Part shown: one piece after another, positions 25,452 through 33,511 of the stretch | How the letters are laid out: each line of letters begins with the position of its first letter | Position numbering within the stretch: position 1 is the stretch's first letter | Source of the DNA: Bdellovibrionales bacterium | GTDB lineage: Bacteria > Bdellovibrionota > FAC87 > UBA2466 | NCBI GenBank assembly: GCA_005776395.1 | Contig: SXPJ01000011.1 | Coordinates: 1 to 58,539 of the forward strand | Length of the DNA stretch: 58,539 bases | Direction of reading: 5' to 3' | The notes under the pieces: model-generated | The model's input: the letters and a program-made list of their open reading frames with translations, nothing else | Databases searched by the model: none | Told to the model about the DNA's origin: nothing | Translations under genes and position numbers: made by a program

Positions 25452-27356
25452 ATGTTGGACTCCAAAATTCCTAGTGGATCTATCGAGAGCAAATGGACCC
25501 AAAGAAAATTTGAAAATAAACTGGTTAATCCAGCAAATCGTCGAAAACACACTGTTTTAGTCGTGGGAACTGGACTAGCTGGAGCTTCGGCGGCTGCAAG
25601 TTTGGCAGAGCAAGGCTACAAAGTAAAAGTCTTCACTTATCATGAGAGCCCTAGAAGAGCACACTCCATTGCAGCTCAAGGCGGAATCAACGCCGCTAAA
25701 AACTATCAAAATGATGGAGACTCAATACAAAGACTTTTCTACGATACGATTAAAGGTGGAGATTATCGAGCACGAGAGGCCAATGTCTATCGACTCGCAG
25801 AGGTTTCGGTTAATATTATCGACCAATGTGTAGCCCAAGGCGTTCCCTTTGCTAGAGAATATGGTGGAACCCTCACCAACCGTTCATTTGGTGGAACCCA
25901 AGTTTCTCGAACCTTTTATGCTAAAGGCCAAACAGGTCAGCAACTCTTAATAGGCGCCTATAGTTCTCTGATGAGACAAGTGGGAGAAAAAACTATTGAG
26001 CTGTTCTCCCGACATGAGATGCTGGACCTTATCATGAGCGATGGGAAAGCCCGCGGTATTGTAACTCGTAACCTCGTAAACGGTGAAATTACCACTCATA
26101 CAGGAGATGCCGTTCTACTTTGCACCGGAGGTTACTCGAACGTTTTCTTTCTTTCCACCAATGCAAAAGCCAGTAATGCAACCGCCGCATGGAGAGCTTA
26201 TAAACGGGGGGCTTACATGGCAAACCCCTGTTTCACACAGATTCATCCCACCTGTATTCCTGTATCAGGAGATCATCAATCTAAGCTAACTTTGATGTCT
26301 GAATCCTTAAGGAATGATGGAAGAGTTTGGGTTCCCAAAAAAGAGGGAGACAACCGAAGCCCAGATAAAATTGCAGAAGATGAAAGGGATTACTACCTTG
26401 AAAGAATATATCCTGCCTTCGGAAATTTAGTACCTCGAGATGTAGCCTCTCGAGCTGCCAAAAGAATGTGCGATGAGGGGCGAGGGGTAGGAAAAAGTAA
26501 ACTCGCTGTTTACTTGGATTTTCAAGAGTCCATTCAACGTATGGGAGAGGGAAAAGTTAGAGAAAAATACGGCAATCTTTTTCAAATGTATGAAAAAATC
26601 ACCGATGAAAACCCTTACAAAGTTCCCATGAGAATTTTCCCAGCCGTTCACTATGTCATGGGTGGACTGTGGATTGATTACAATTTAATGAGCAATATTC
26701 CAGGTCTCTTTGTTCTGGGTGAGGCCAACTTCTCTGATCATGGTGCTAACCGCCTAGGCGCTTCGGCTCTTATGCAGGGACTAGCTGATGGTTACTTTGT
26801 AGCCCCCTACAGCGTCGGAAATTATCTAGGCTCTGAAAAGCTATCCCCGATAAAATCGGATAGCGATGCGGTTAAATCAACCTCTCAAGCCGTTCAAGAA
26901 CGACTTGAAACATTTAAAAAGGTCAAAGGAAACCAGAGTGCAGAAACTCTTCATCGTAAACTCGGCAAGATCATGTGGGACAAATGTGGAATGGCTCGCA
27001 ATGAAAAAGGGCTCAAAGAGGCAATCACTCAGATTAAATCTCTTAAAGACGAGTTCTGGAATACCTTGTGGGTTCCTCAAGATGATAAATGCTTAAGTTC
27101 TGAAATTGAAAAGGCCGGCCGAGTCGCTGATTTCATCGAGTTAGGTGAAGTGATGTGCTTGGATGCTTTAGAGAGAAAAGAGTCTTGCGGTGGCCATTTC
27201 CGAGAGGAAATGCAAACCCCCGAAGGGGAAACCTTAAGGGATGATGACAATTTCTCCCATGTAGCCGCTTGGGAGTTCACGGGAGACAAACCCAAACTCC
27301 ACAAAGAGCCTTTAAAGTTTGAACACGCTCACATTGCCCAGAGAAACTACAAGTAA
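25452..27356 (+). CDS. sdhA: Succinate dehydrogenase flavoprotein subunit
   Basis: A 634-residue flavoprotein that oxidises succinate to fumarate. The FAD Rossmann motif is [20 protein letters not shown] at 35-54, and the covalent flavin attachment site is AHSIAAQGG with His71. Substrate-site signatures include the FTQIHPT segment, [17 protein letters not shown] and the C-terminal [18 protein letters not shown]. Length is that of the longer SdhA of the C-A-B type. It lies between sdhC and sdhB in one operon. Confidence 0.96.
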   Translation: MLDSKIPSGSIESKWTQRKFENKLVNPANRRKHTVLVVGTGLAGASAAASLAEQGYKVKVFTYHESPRRAHSIAAQGGINAAKNYQNDGDSIQRLFYDTIKGGDYRAREANVYRLAEVSVNIIDQCVAQGVPFAREYGGTLTNRSFGGTQVSRTFYAKGQTGQQLLIGAYSSLMRQVGEKTIELFSRHEMLDLIMSDGKARGIVTRNLVNGEITTHTGDAVLLCTGGYSNVFFLSTNAKASNATAAWRAYKRGAYMANPCFTQIHPTCIPVSGDHQSKLTLMSESLRNDGRVWVPKKEGDNRSPDKIAEDERDYYLERIYPAFGNLVPRDVASRAAKRMCDEGRGVGKSKLAVYLDFQESIQRMGEGKVREKYGNLFQMYEKITDENPYKVPMRIFPAVHYVMGGLWIDYNLMSNIPGLFVLGEANFSDHGANRLGASALMQGLADGYFVAPYSVGNYLGSEKLSPIKSDSDAVKSTSQAVQERLETFKKVKGNQSAETLHRKLGKIMWDKCGMARNEKGLKEAITQIKSLKDEFWNTLWVPQDDKCLSSEIEKAGRVADFIELGEVMCLDALERKESCGGHFREEMQTPEGETLRDDDNFSHVAAWEFTGDKPKLHKEPLKFEHAHIAQRNYK

Positions 27357-27367
27357 GGGGAATACTC

Positions 27368-28111
27368 ATGAAGCTCCATTTAAAAATTTGGCGACAAAAC
27401 GGACCCTCCGCTCCAGGAAATTTCAAAGATTATGAAATGGATCATGTCTCTGCTGATATGTCATTTTTAGAAATGCTTGATGTTCTGAATGTAACCTTAG
27501 TAAAAAAGGGGGAAACCCCCATTGAGTTTGATCATGACTGTCGTGAGGGAATTTGTGGATCTTGTGCCTTAATGATTAATGGAAATGCACATGGTCCTGA
27601 TACTGGAACCGCAACCTGCCAGCTCCACATGCGACGATTCAAAGAGAATGACACTATTGTCATCGAACCTTGGAGAGCTAAGGCATTCCCTGTTATTAAA
27701 GATCTAGCCACAGACAGAACTGCTTTTGACCGTATTATGGCAGCAGGAGGCTATATCTCGGTTAACACTGGAAATGCTCCCGAAGCTAACAGTAATTTGG
27801 TAGGTAAAGACACTTCTGAAAGAGCCATGGATGCTGCTGCTTGTATCGGGTGTGGTGCTTGTGTAGCGGCCTGTAAAAATTCTTCAGCGATGCTTTTTGT
27901 CTCAGCAAAAGTTTCTCATCTGGCTCAACTACCTCAAGGAGCTCCAGAGAGAGCCAAACGAGTTCGCGGTATGGTCACACAGATGGATCAGGAAGGCTTT
28001 GGAAACTGTTCTAATACTGGCGCCTGCGAAGCTGCCTGTCCTAAAGAAATTAAACTTGAGAATATAACTCGTCTTAACCGAGAGATGGTAAGAGCTGCTT
28101 TCACTGAATAG
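27368..28111 (+). CDS. sdhB: Succinate dehydrogenase iron-sulfur subunit
   Basis: A 247-residue iron-sulfur protein. Residues for the [2Fe-2S] cluster are in [12 protein letters not shown] with a later Cys in ATCQLH. The [4Fe-4S] and [3Fe-4S] clusters are served by [13 protein letters not shown] and [12 protein letters not shown]. It connects the flavin of SdhA with the haem of SdhC. It is the last gene of sdhCAB and is followed by a strong terminator. Confidence 0.95.
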   Translation: MKLHLKIWRQNGPSAPGNFKDYEMDHVSADMSFLEMLDVLNVTLVKKGETPIEFDHDCREGICGSCALMINGNAHGPDTGTATCQLHMRRFKENDTIVIEPWRAKAFPVIKDLATDRTAFDRIMAAGGYISVNTGNAPEANSNLVGKDTSERAMDAAACIGCGACVAACKNSSAMLFVSAKVSHLAQLPQGAPERAKRVRGMVTQMDQEGFGNCSNTGACEAACPKEIKLENITRLNREMVRAAFTE

Positions 28112-28130
28112 GAATTCAGTTCTAGAAACG

Positions 28131-28166
28131 AAAAAAGATGAGGGCTTAAAACCTCTCATCTTTTTT
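28131..28166. terminator. Bidirectional intrinsic terminator after sdhB and khpA
   Basis: A 12-bp perfect stem (AAAAAAGATGAG with CTCATCTTTTTT) encloses a 12-base loop. The A run on one side and T run on the other allow it to stop transcription in both directions, serving the convergent sdhCAB operon and the khpA gene. Confidence 0.88.
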
Positions 28167-28177
28167 CTATTTAAACT

Positions 28178-28426
28178 CTATTCAATAATTTCTAAAACAG
28201 AACGTTTTCTAAGCTTTGTTGAGGCTCCGGTAAGAATGGTTCTTAAAGCCTTGGCCGTCTTGCCCTGTTTTCCAATGACCTTTCCTAAGTCCTCTTTGGC
28301 CACCAGTAATTCAAAAACAGTTGTCTGCTCACCCCTTACCTCAGAAATCTTAACCTCCTCTGGAAGATCCACCAGAGCTCGAATCATTGTCTCTAACAAC
28401 TCTTTTAACGTAGGCTCGTTCGCCAT
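28178..28426 (-). CDS. khpA: KH-domain RNA-binding protein KhpA
   Basis: An 82-residue protein that is one KH domain, with the GxxG loop in KVIGKQGKTAKALRTI. It matches the KhpA/YlqC family, small RNA-binding proteins involved in sRNA or cell-division control in other bacteria. A textbook AGGAGG site precedes ATG 28426. It is a single-gene unit facing sdhB across a shared terminator. Confidence 0.92.
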   Translation of the reverse strand: MANEPTLKELLETMIRALVDLPEEVKISEVRGEQTTVFELLVAKEDLGKVIGKQGKTAKALRTILTGASTKLRKRSVLEIIE

Positions 28427-28676
28427 ATTCGCCTCCTCAATTAGCGCATCAACGATGTAATTATATAAAATTACTACTCGATTTACAGTGGAGCAACTCT
28501 ATTTTTTTTACGCGATGCACCTCGCTTACTTTTATCCAAAGGAACTTAGTTTATTCAGGGGGCGACAAAGCGTCCAGTATTAATATTTCTTTTAAGAAAT
28601 TCACTATTTCTGTCGATACCACAGTGTCATCCGTTCATTTTTTTAAAATGGATTAAGACAAAAAAGTGAGGTTCTC

Positions 28677-29603
28677 TTGGGGGACAAAAACCACAAGGAT
28701 GAAAACGAGCAGAACGACAAAACTCAGATAGCTGCTCCGAAAACTAAAGTTGATGAAAATGCTCAGGCTATGGATCCGTGTTTAACTCAACTCTCCGGCC
28801 TTGGGAATGGGCAGGTCTTCAATCTTCGAAATAAAACCTTAACGATCGGAAGAGATCCCTCTTGCTCCATTTGGATAGAGGATCCTCATATCTCCCGAGT
28901 TCACGCTACTATTACAGATAAAGATGGCTGCACTACCCTATCTGACGAGGGCAGTACCAACGGGGTCTTTATTAATGGCAAAAAAATTGAAAAACAGGCT
29001 CTAAATACTGGAGACAGACTTCTTATCGGAACACGTCTTTATTTTAAGTTTTCCAATGAATTTGCAGATTATCAAAAGGTGCAAAATCAAAAATACCAAG
29101 AGGCTAACTATGACAGCCTCACCCAACTTTATAACAAACGTTTCTTTATCGATATTCTTTCCCGAGAATTTAGTTATAGCCGAAGAAATAAAAACCCCTT
29201 AAGCCTCTTAATGATTGATATCGATTATTTTAAAAAAATTAATGATGCTCACGGACACTTAGTGGGAGACCATGTTTTAGCAAATGTAGGTGAACTTCTA
29301 AAAAAAGGCTTGCGCCATGAAAACATCGCCTGTCGCTATGGCGGTGAAGAGTTTGCGATTATTCTAAGAAATACGTCATCTAAAGCCGCCGAAAATGTAG
29401 CTGAAAGAATTCGCTCTTCAATTGAAAATCTAGAGTTCAACTACCTCTCTCATCATTTAAAAATTACTGTGAGCATTGGTATTGCTACCTATGAACACAA
29501 TAACTTTGAGACCTACGAAGAACTCATCAAGTGTGCCGATGAATTTCTCTATGAATCTAAGCTAACAGGGAGAAATCGAATCACTCTGAAGAAAGCTGCC
29601 TAA
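28677..29603 (+). CDS. FHA-GGDEF diguanylate cyclase (DgcB-like)
   Basis: A 308-residue protein with an N-terminal charged tail (residues 1-35), an FHA domain (about 36-125; LTIGRDPSCSIWIEDPHISR and GSTNGVFING) and a C-terminal GGDEF domain with active-site signature GGEEF. FHA domains bind phosphothreonine; the tail has candidate Thr residues such as Thr16 in DKTQIAAP. It should make c-di-GMP from GTP. The layout is that of Bdellovibrio DgcB, a cyclase required for prey invasion; orthology is inferred, not shown. The start is TTG 28677, with GAGG five bases upstream. Confidence 0.9.
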   Translation: MGDKNHKDENEQNDKTQIAAPKTKVDENAQAMDPCLTQLSGLGNGQVFNLRNKTLTIGRDPSCSIWIEDPHISRVHATITDKDGCTTLSDEGSTNGVFINGKKIEKQALNTGDRLLIGTRLYFKFSNEFADYQKVQNQKYQEANYDSLTQLYNKRFFIDILSREFSYSRRNKNPLSLLMIDIDYFKKINDAHGHLVGDHVLANVGELLKKGLRHENIACRYGGEEFAIILRNTSSKAAENVAERIRSSIENLEFNYLSHHLKITVSIGIATYEHNNFETYEELIKCADEFLYESKLTGRNRITLKKAA

Positions 29604-30148
29604 GGTTTTTTTAATTTCGGAATGGGATTGGGATAGATTGAAGGGGGTAACACCCCAGATATAATCTCTTCTTTTAAAGATCTCTCAAAATCTGAAACAA
29701 GAACAAATCCCAGTGAATCGCCATATATGGGACCACAAATTTTAATTGGAACCACTAAGGCACGCCCCATCTTCTGAGGCTTAGAATTTTTAATACTCTG
29801 TAGAGAAGAGTTGTCTCTTAATCTTGGATCTACCAGTTCATATAATTTTGAAATGATTCCAAAATTTTTAAACTCACTGGGGCCCCCTAATTTCATTAAA
29901 TAAACAGTGCCTTGAAGAGTCGTTAGAATAGGGGTTTCATTCATTAAACTCTGCCATCCCTGTTGAGGATCATTATACATTTGACCTAAACTTCCAATAA
30001 AGAGACTTGGATCTTTATAAACTCGTAGCCCCTTAGTGAGACGAAACTCTTCACAAGCACAAAAGTCCAACTCAGATAGCACTTGTACCCCTCGAGTCTT
30101 TAAGGGGAGCACAAAAAATACTAATAAAAAAATAGGTAAGCGGTTCAT
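29600..30148 (-). CDS. Secreted protein of unknown function
   Basis: A 182-residue protein with a short signal peptide (MNRLPIFLLVFFVLPLKTRG). The mature part has a CAC motif near its start and one later Cys in KICGPIYG. The layout (LRVYKDPSLFIGSLGQM, TVYLMKLGGPSEF, ALVVPIKICGPIYGDSLGFVLV) suggests a small beta-rich, SH3-like module, but I do not recognise a family. It overlaps the NrnA gene upstream by four bases and ends against the convergent FHA-GGDEF gene. Confidence 0.6.
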   Translation of the reverse strand: MNRLPIFLLVFFVLPLKTRGVQVLSELDFCACEEFRLTKGLRVYKDPSLFIGSLGQMYNDPQQGWQSLMNETPILTTLQGTVYLMKLGGPSEFKNFGIISKLYELVDPRLRDNSSLQSIKNSKPQKMGRALVVPIKICGPIYGDSLGFVLVSDFERSLKEEIISGVLPPSIYPNPIPKLKKP

Positions 30149-31170
30149 ACTTGCCCCACCATTATTTTCTCCAATTGATTCAAAACATAAGGTGCCGCAT
30201 CACAAAGCTTTTGATCTAATAACGCACCTGCCGATTTATTATGTCCCCCCCCATGCTCGGTTAGAGATCTTGCAAATTTAGCCACATTCACGTTTCCCTG
30301 AGAACGAAGGGATACCTTTGTTTTTCCAGAACCCAGCTCAAAAAACAGAACCGCAACTTCAATTCCACGAGTAAGAAACATATGATCGATAATGCCCTCT
30401 CGATCATCATCCAGAGCTTGGTATTTTTTTAGGGTTTCCTGAGGCAATAAACTCCAAATAATTTTACCGCCCGCACTTAATTGTGATTGGTTTAAAGTTT
30501 CGGACATCATTTTAAGACTAGAAAAACTTCGCTCTAGCATTCCTCTCTCACCTACTCGGGTAAAATCAAATCCAGTTCTGAGTAGCGAGGCAGAAAGCTC
30601 CATTACTTCAGGGGTCGTATTGGAGTGTCTGAAAAAACCGGTATCAAAAACCAACCCCAAATAAACTAACTGCGCAAAGTCCGAATCGACTCGAGTTTTA
30701 AAATCAGCGCTTTGGGATAGGTGATACAAAAGTTCCGTAGTAGAAGATGCGGTAGGTTCAACGATTCGAATCGTGTAGGGAAATTCAATACTAATCGCAT
30801 GATGATCAATAAATACAGTGGTCTTAGATTTTTCAAAATAGGATCGAACTCTGCCTGCCCTGTCTATTCCCCCATCTACAATAATAGAAACATCAAAATG
30901 GGGAGTCTCTCTAGAGGCTAAAAAAGATTCGGGGGTATAAACCACTTCAGCTCCTGGCAGAAACCGATATCTAATGGGCAGAGCCTCATCATTAATGATC
31001 CAAACTGAAGTTTTGGGAAATCTTTGTAATATCATTCGACGTAGAGCCAGTTGAGCGCCAATGGAATCGCCATCAGCGACTCCGGGAGATGTAATGAGAA
31101 CCCGTGATGCCTTTTCTAATGCACCCACCCACCCATCCATCTCTTTCTTAAACTTTCCAATATCAACCAT
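30145..31170 (-). CDS. nrnA: NrnA-like DHH/DHHA1 phosphoesterase
   Basis: A DHH-superfamily phosphoesterase of 341 residues. Metal-binding motifs are ADGDSIGAQLAL (D-x-D), SIIVDGGIDRAG, the signature IDHHAI, and the C-terminal DHHA1 substrate motif EHGGGHNKSAGA. Family members degrade nanoRNA and some also hydrolyse pAp or cyclic dinucleotide products such as pGpG. ATG 31170 is chosen because GGTGGAAG lies just before it; an in-frame ATG at 31197 is weaker. It is coupled to the small secreted protein downstream. Confidence 0.9.
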   Translation of the reverse strand: MVDIGKFKKEMDGWVGALEKASRVLITSPGVADGDSIGAQLALRRMILQRFPKTSVWIINDEALPIRYRFLPGAEVVYTPESFLASRETPHFDVSIIVDGGIDRAGRVRSYFEKSKTTVFIDHHAISIEFPYTIRIVEPTASSTTELLYHLSQSADFKTRVDSDFAQLVYLGLVFDTGFFRHSNTTPEVMELSASLLRTGFDFTRVGERGMLERSFSSLKMMSETLNQSQLSAGGKIIWSLLPQETLKKYQALDDDREGIIDHMFLTRGIEVAVLFFELGSGKTKVSLRSQGNVNVAKFARSLTEHGGGHNKSAGALLDQKLCDAAPYVLNQLEKIMVGQV

Positions 31171-31613
31171 ACTGACTTCCACCTGCATTGAGGGCATGTC
31201 CTATATCACAACCGAAAGTAAACTCCTACAATGCGAAAGCGTCAATATGTTTTTATTCTATATTTTCAATATCTTATGACGGTCTCCAGAGAGAGCAACC
31301 CTCTAAAGTTAACTGACAGCAGTTCTCGGTGAATAAATTTTGAGACTAATTATTGAGGAGTACTAAAAAAACCTTTTCGCAAAATCTCGATGTGCCATTG
31401 AGGTAATTTTATGCGGGTTCGTTCAAGAATTTGGATATGAAAGTGGGACTATCAGCTCCAAAGAAAGTCGCTGTACGCCCCACTTTCATATCCAAATTCT
31501 TGAACGACTCCGCATTTTACCATGCGCTGTGGCTCACCGAGAATTGCTGTATTAAAAGACTCAGGCTTTAATTTATGGCTATGGGGGCGTACTATTCTCT
31601 TTAAGACCCTTTT
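31171..31613. other. Intergenic region between nrnA and the DOMON-like gene
   Basis: This 443-base gap holds the nrnA promoter side (31171-31315) and a MITE-like element (31318-31548). The rest (31549-31613) leads into the DOMON-like gene. No protein-coding signal with a credible start was seen. Confidence 0.6.
31318..31548 (+). mobile_element. MITE-like element, copy 1
   Basis: A 231-bp non-coding element with terminal inverted repeats AGCAGTTCTCGGTGA (31318-31332) and TCACCGAGAATTGCT (31534-31548). Its centre is a large hairpin: arms 31421-31447 and 31479-31505 are perfect 27-base inverted repeats, extended outward by ten bases with two mismatches, around a 31-base loop. Copy 2 lies at 48642-48802 in inverse orientation by its flanks. 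No transposase is encoded, so it would need one in trans. No target-site duplication is visible at this copy. Confidence 0.8.
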
Positions 31614-32147
31614 ATGAACCGCCATCCCCTTAAACCCTTTTCCCCTGTGCCCTCCCCCTTCTCTATTCATGTTGATGCTTGTCGTCTCGGGGATCAGCTT
31701 AAAATTCATTTTGCTTTAACGGGTGATATTAGATCTTTAAACTTACCTTCCCCCGCCGAAAGCCCGAAAAGGGTCGATGGGTTATATAACCACACTTGCC
31801 TTGAAATTTTTTTAAAGCATGGAAATCAATACCTAGAGTGGAATTTTTCCTTTTCCGGAGATTGGTGTATTTTTCTTTTTGAAGGCTATCGAAAAAAAAG
31901 TAATTTGAAAGTAAATTTGGATTCGTCCCTATTTTCGATTCAGCATATTTCTCATTCAAGTTCAGAGGCCAATTTAAAAGCCAATCTCAATTTAGATAAA
32001 TTAACTTTTATGGAAAGAACGGAAAACAAAATCGGCTTTTCAGCTATATTAGAACATCCGCAAAATAACATCTCCTACTGGGCCCTAACTCATGTGGCTC
32101 AGAGACCTGACTTTCACCAAGAAAAAAGTTTTATTGTGACACTTTAA
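31614..32147 (+). CDS. DOMON-like domain protein
   Basis: A 177-residue protein matching the DOMON/CBM9-like family of small bacterial proteins: LKPFSPVPSPFSIHVDACRL at the start, RVDGLYNHTCLEIFL in the middle, YLEWNFSFSGDWCIFLFEGY and a final SYWALTHVAQRPDFHQE. The fold is a beta sandwich that in relatives binds sugar or haem; the function of this subgroup is unknown. No signal peptide is seen. It lies just downstream of a MITE-like element and ends 12 bases from the convergent exchanger gene. Confidence 0.8.
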   Translation: MNRHPLKPFSPVPSPFSIHVDACRLGDQLKIHFALTGDIRSLNLPSPAESPKRVDGLYNHTCLEIFLKHGNQYLEWNFSFSGDWCIFLFEGYRKKSNLKVNLDSSLFSIQHISHSSSEANLKANLNLDKLTFMERTENKIGFSAILEHPQNNISYWALTHVAQRPDFHQEKSFIVTL

Positions 32148-32158
32148 TGATGCAGATC

Positions 32159-33289
32159 TCACGATTTTTTTCCATAAGTTTGCTGAGCCATTACTAAGGC
32201 CTTGGGTAACTTTTTTTGGTTTACATAGGAAAGAAAATGCTTACCCATCTCCCATACAATCCACACTAAATAGACATAGGTAATGGCATCACGCGTGGAG
32301 GAGAACACACATTGAACTAACCACAAAACAAAAACAAGAGCTGCATCTCCTATCGAAAATTCGAGATCGAGTAACAAAACCCCCACTAAAAAGGATTGAA
32401 CAATCGTAAGAAGTAATTCAGCTTTATGGCTGGTATCGAAAGTTACCGCTTCGTAATGGCCTAAAGACAAATTAAAAACAATGGGAATCATCCCTGCAAG
32501 CATGGTCCATTGATTGATATTGCTCCCTATCATATTCATGACAGCCATAGGGGCCTTATTCCTCTGACGAGCCCAATTAAAGGCCGATACCTTCTCTGGA
32601 AATTCAGAAAGAAAAGGGGCCACCCACTGAATAAAGATAAAAGTAGAGATCCCCAATTTAAGAGCCCACTTTTGTAGTGTATCTACGAAGGGGTGAACAC
32701 TAAAATAAAGGGCAGTACCGCCAACAATAAAAAGCAAAACCGTCCCTAATATTTTAGGAACCGGAGCTAGTTTCACCAACTGTTTTCCAATCCATGGAAG
32801 ATCCTCAATCTCTTCTTCATTATGAGCTGGAAAAGATTTAAGAAGCCACAAATAGAAGCCATAAATACCGAATAAAACAACAGAGTCATATAGAGTTAAA
32901 GAACCTTTAGCCCAGATAAATAAAAAATAAATAATAGAAACAAAAACACAAAGAATGCTCAAAAAATCCTGGCTATCTAACTGAATGGCACGAATAAACT
33001 TTTTTGTTCTGACACCTTGAAAGAAAAAATGAACAAAAAAGATCATCGGAAGTCCAAGCCCTGTGATGAGTCTAAGAGATCCCGTTAGGTTCGCAATCAT
33101 TAAACTTCGTTCTTGTCGCCAAGCAATATTGGCTTCGACAGCAAATTCAGGAAGAGTTTGAAGCCAGGCTAAAATACTAAAAGCTAAAGCCCGTGACATA
33201 AAGGTCTGTGCGGTTTCAGCGGCCCACCCAATGACAAATGCCGACAATAGAATAACAATCAAACTCCAGCTTTCTGAAAAGATCTCCAT
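32159..33289 (-). CDS. Divergent sodium/calcium exchanger-family membrane protein
   Basis: A 376-residue protein with about ten membrane helices. Two alpha-repeat-like segments are visible: WLQTLPEFAVEANIAW with NLTGSLRLITG, and FLSEFPEKVSAFNWAR with NMIGSNINQWTMLAG. These correspond to the ion-binding LPE/GS-N motifs of the CaCA exchanger superfamily, with the acidic residues retained but the surroundings diverged. It probably exchanges a cation against sodium or protons at the inner membrane; the ion is unknown. It is divergent from ftsK. Confidence 0.72.
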   Translation of the reverse strand: MEIFSESWSLIVILLSAFVIGWAAETAQTFMSRALAFSILAWLQTLPEFAVEANIAWRQERSLMIANLTGSLRLITGLGLPMIFFVHFFFQGVRTKKFIRAIQLDSQDFLSILCVFVSIIYFLFIWAKGSLTLYDSVVLFGIYGFYLWLLKSFPAHNEEEIEDLPWIGKQLVKLAPVPKILGTVLLFIVGGTALYFSVHPFVDTLQKWALKLGISTFIFIQWVAPFLSEFPEKVSAFNWARQRNKAPMAVMNMIGSNINQWTMLAGMIPIVFNLSLGHYEAVTFDTSHKAELLLTIVQSFLVGVLLLDLEFSIGDAALVFVLWLVQCVFSSTRDAITYVYLVWIVWEMGKHFLSYVNQKKLPKALVMAQQTYGKKS

Positions 33290-33375
33290 AACTTCGAAAA
33301 TTCTCCTGCATTAAAGTTAGACAGTTTATGCCAAGTTTGAGCTATCCTTCCAATTCAAGCCCAAACCAGCCCATC

Positions 33376-33401
33376 AAAAACAGCGGTATTATCGCTGTTT
33401 T
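33376..33401. repeat. Hairpin between the exchanger gene and ftsK
   Basis: AAAACAGCG (33377-33385) and CGCTGTTTT (33393-33401) form a perfect 9-bp inverted repeat with a 7-base loop, and it is followed by TCTCT. It lies in the shared upstream region of two divergent genes, about 110 bases before the ftsK start. It could be a terminator-like attenuator or the operator of a dimeric regulator. Confidence 0.55.
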
Positions 33402-33511
33402 CTCTAAATTTGTCACAGATAAATACGGCACTCCCCTTGCACTAAAGCCGCTTGCCCAGGATGGCTAATGAGAGAGGTTTGCTCTCCCCCTGAGTTTTGA
33501 GGTACGTTGGA

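Noticed and set aside
31307-31559. Target-site duplication around MITE copy 1
   Set aside because: Bases outside the two terminal repeats do not match; only copy 2 shows a duplication.
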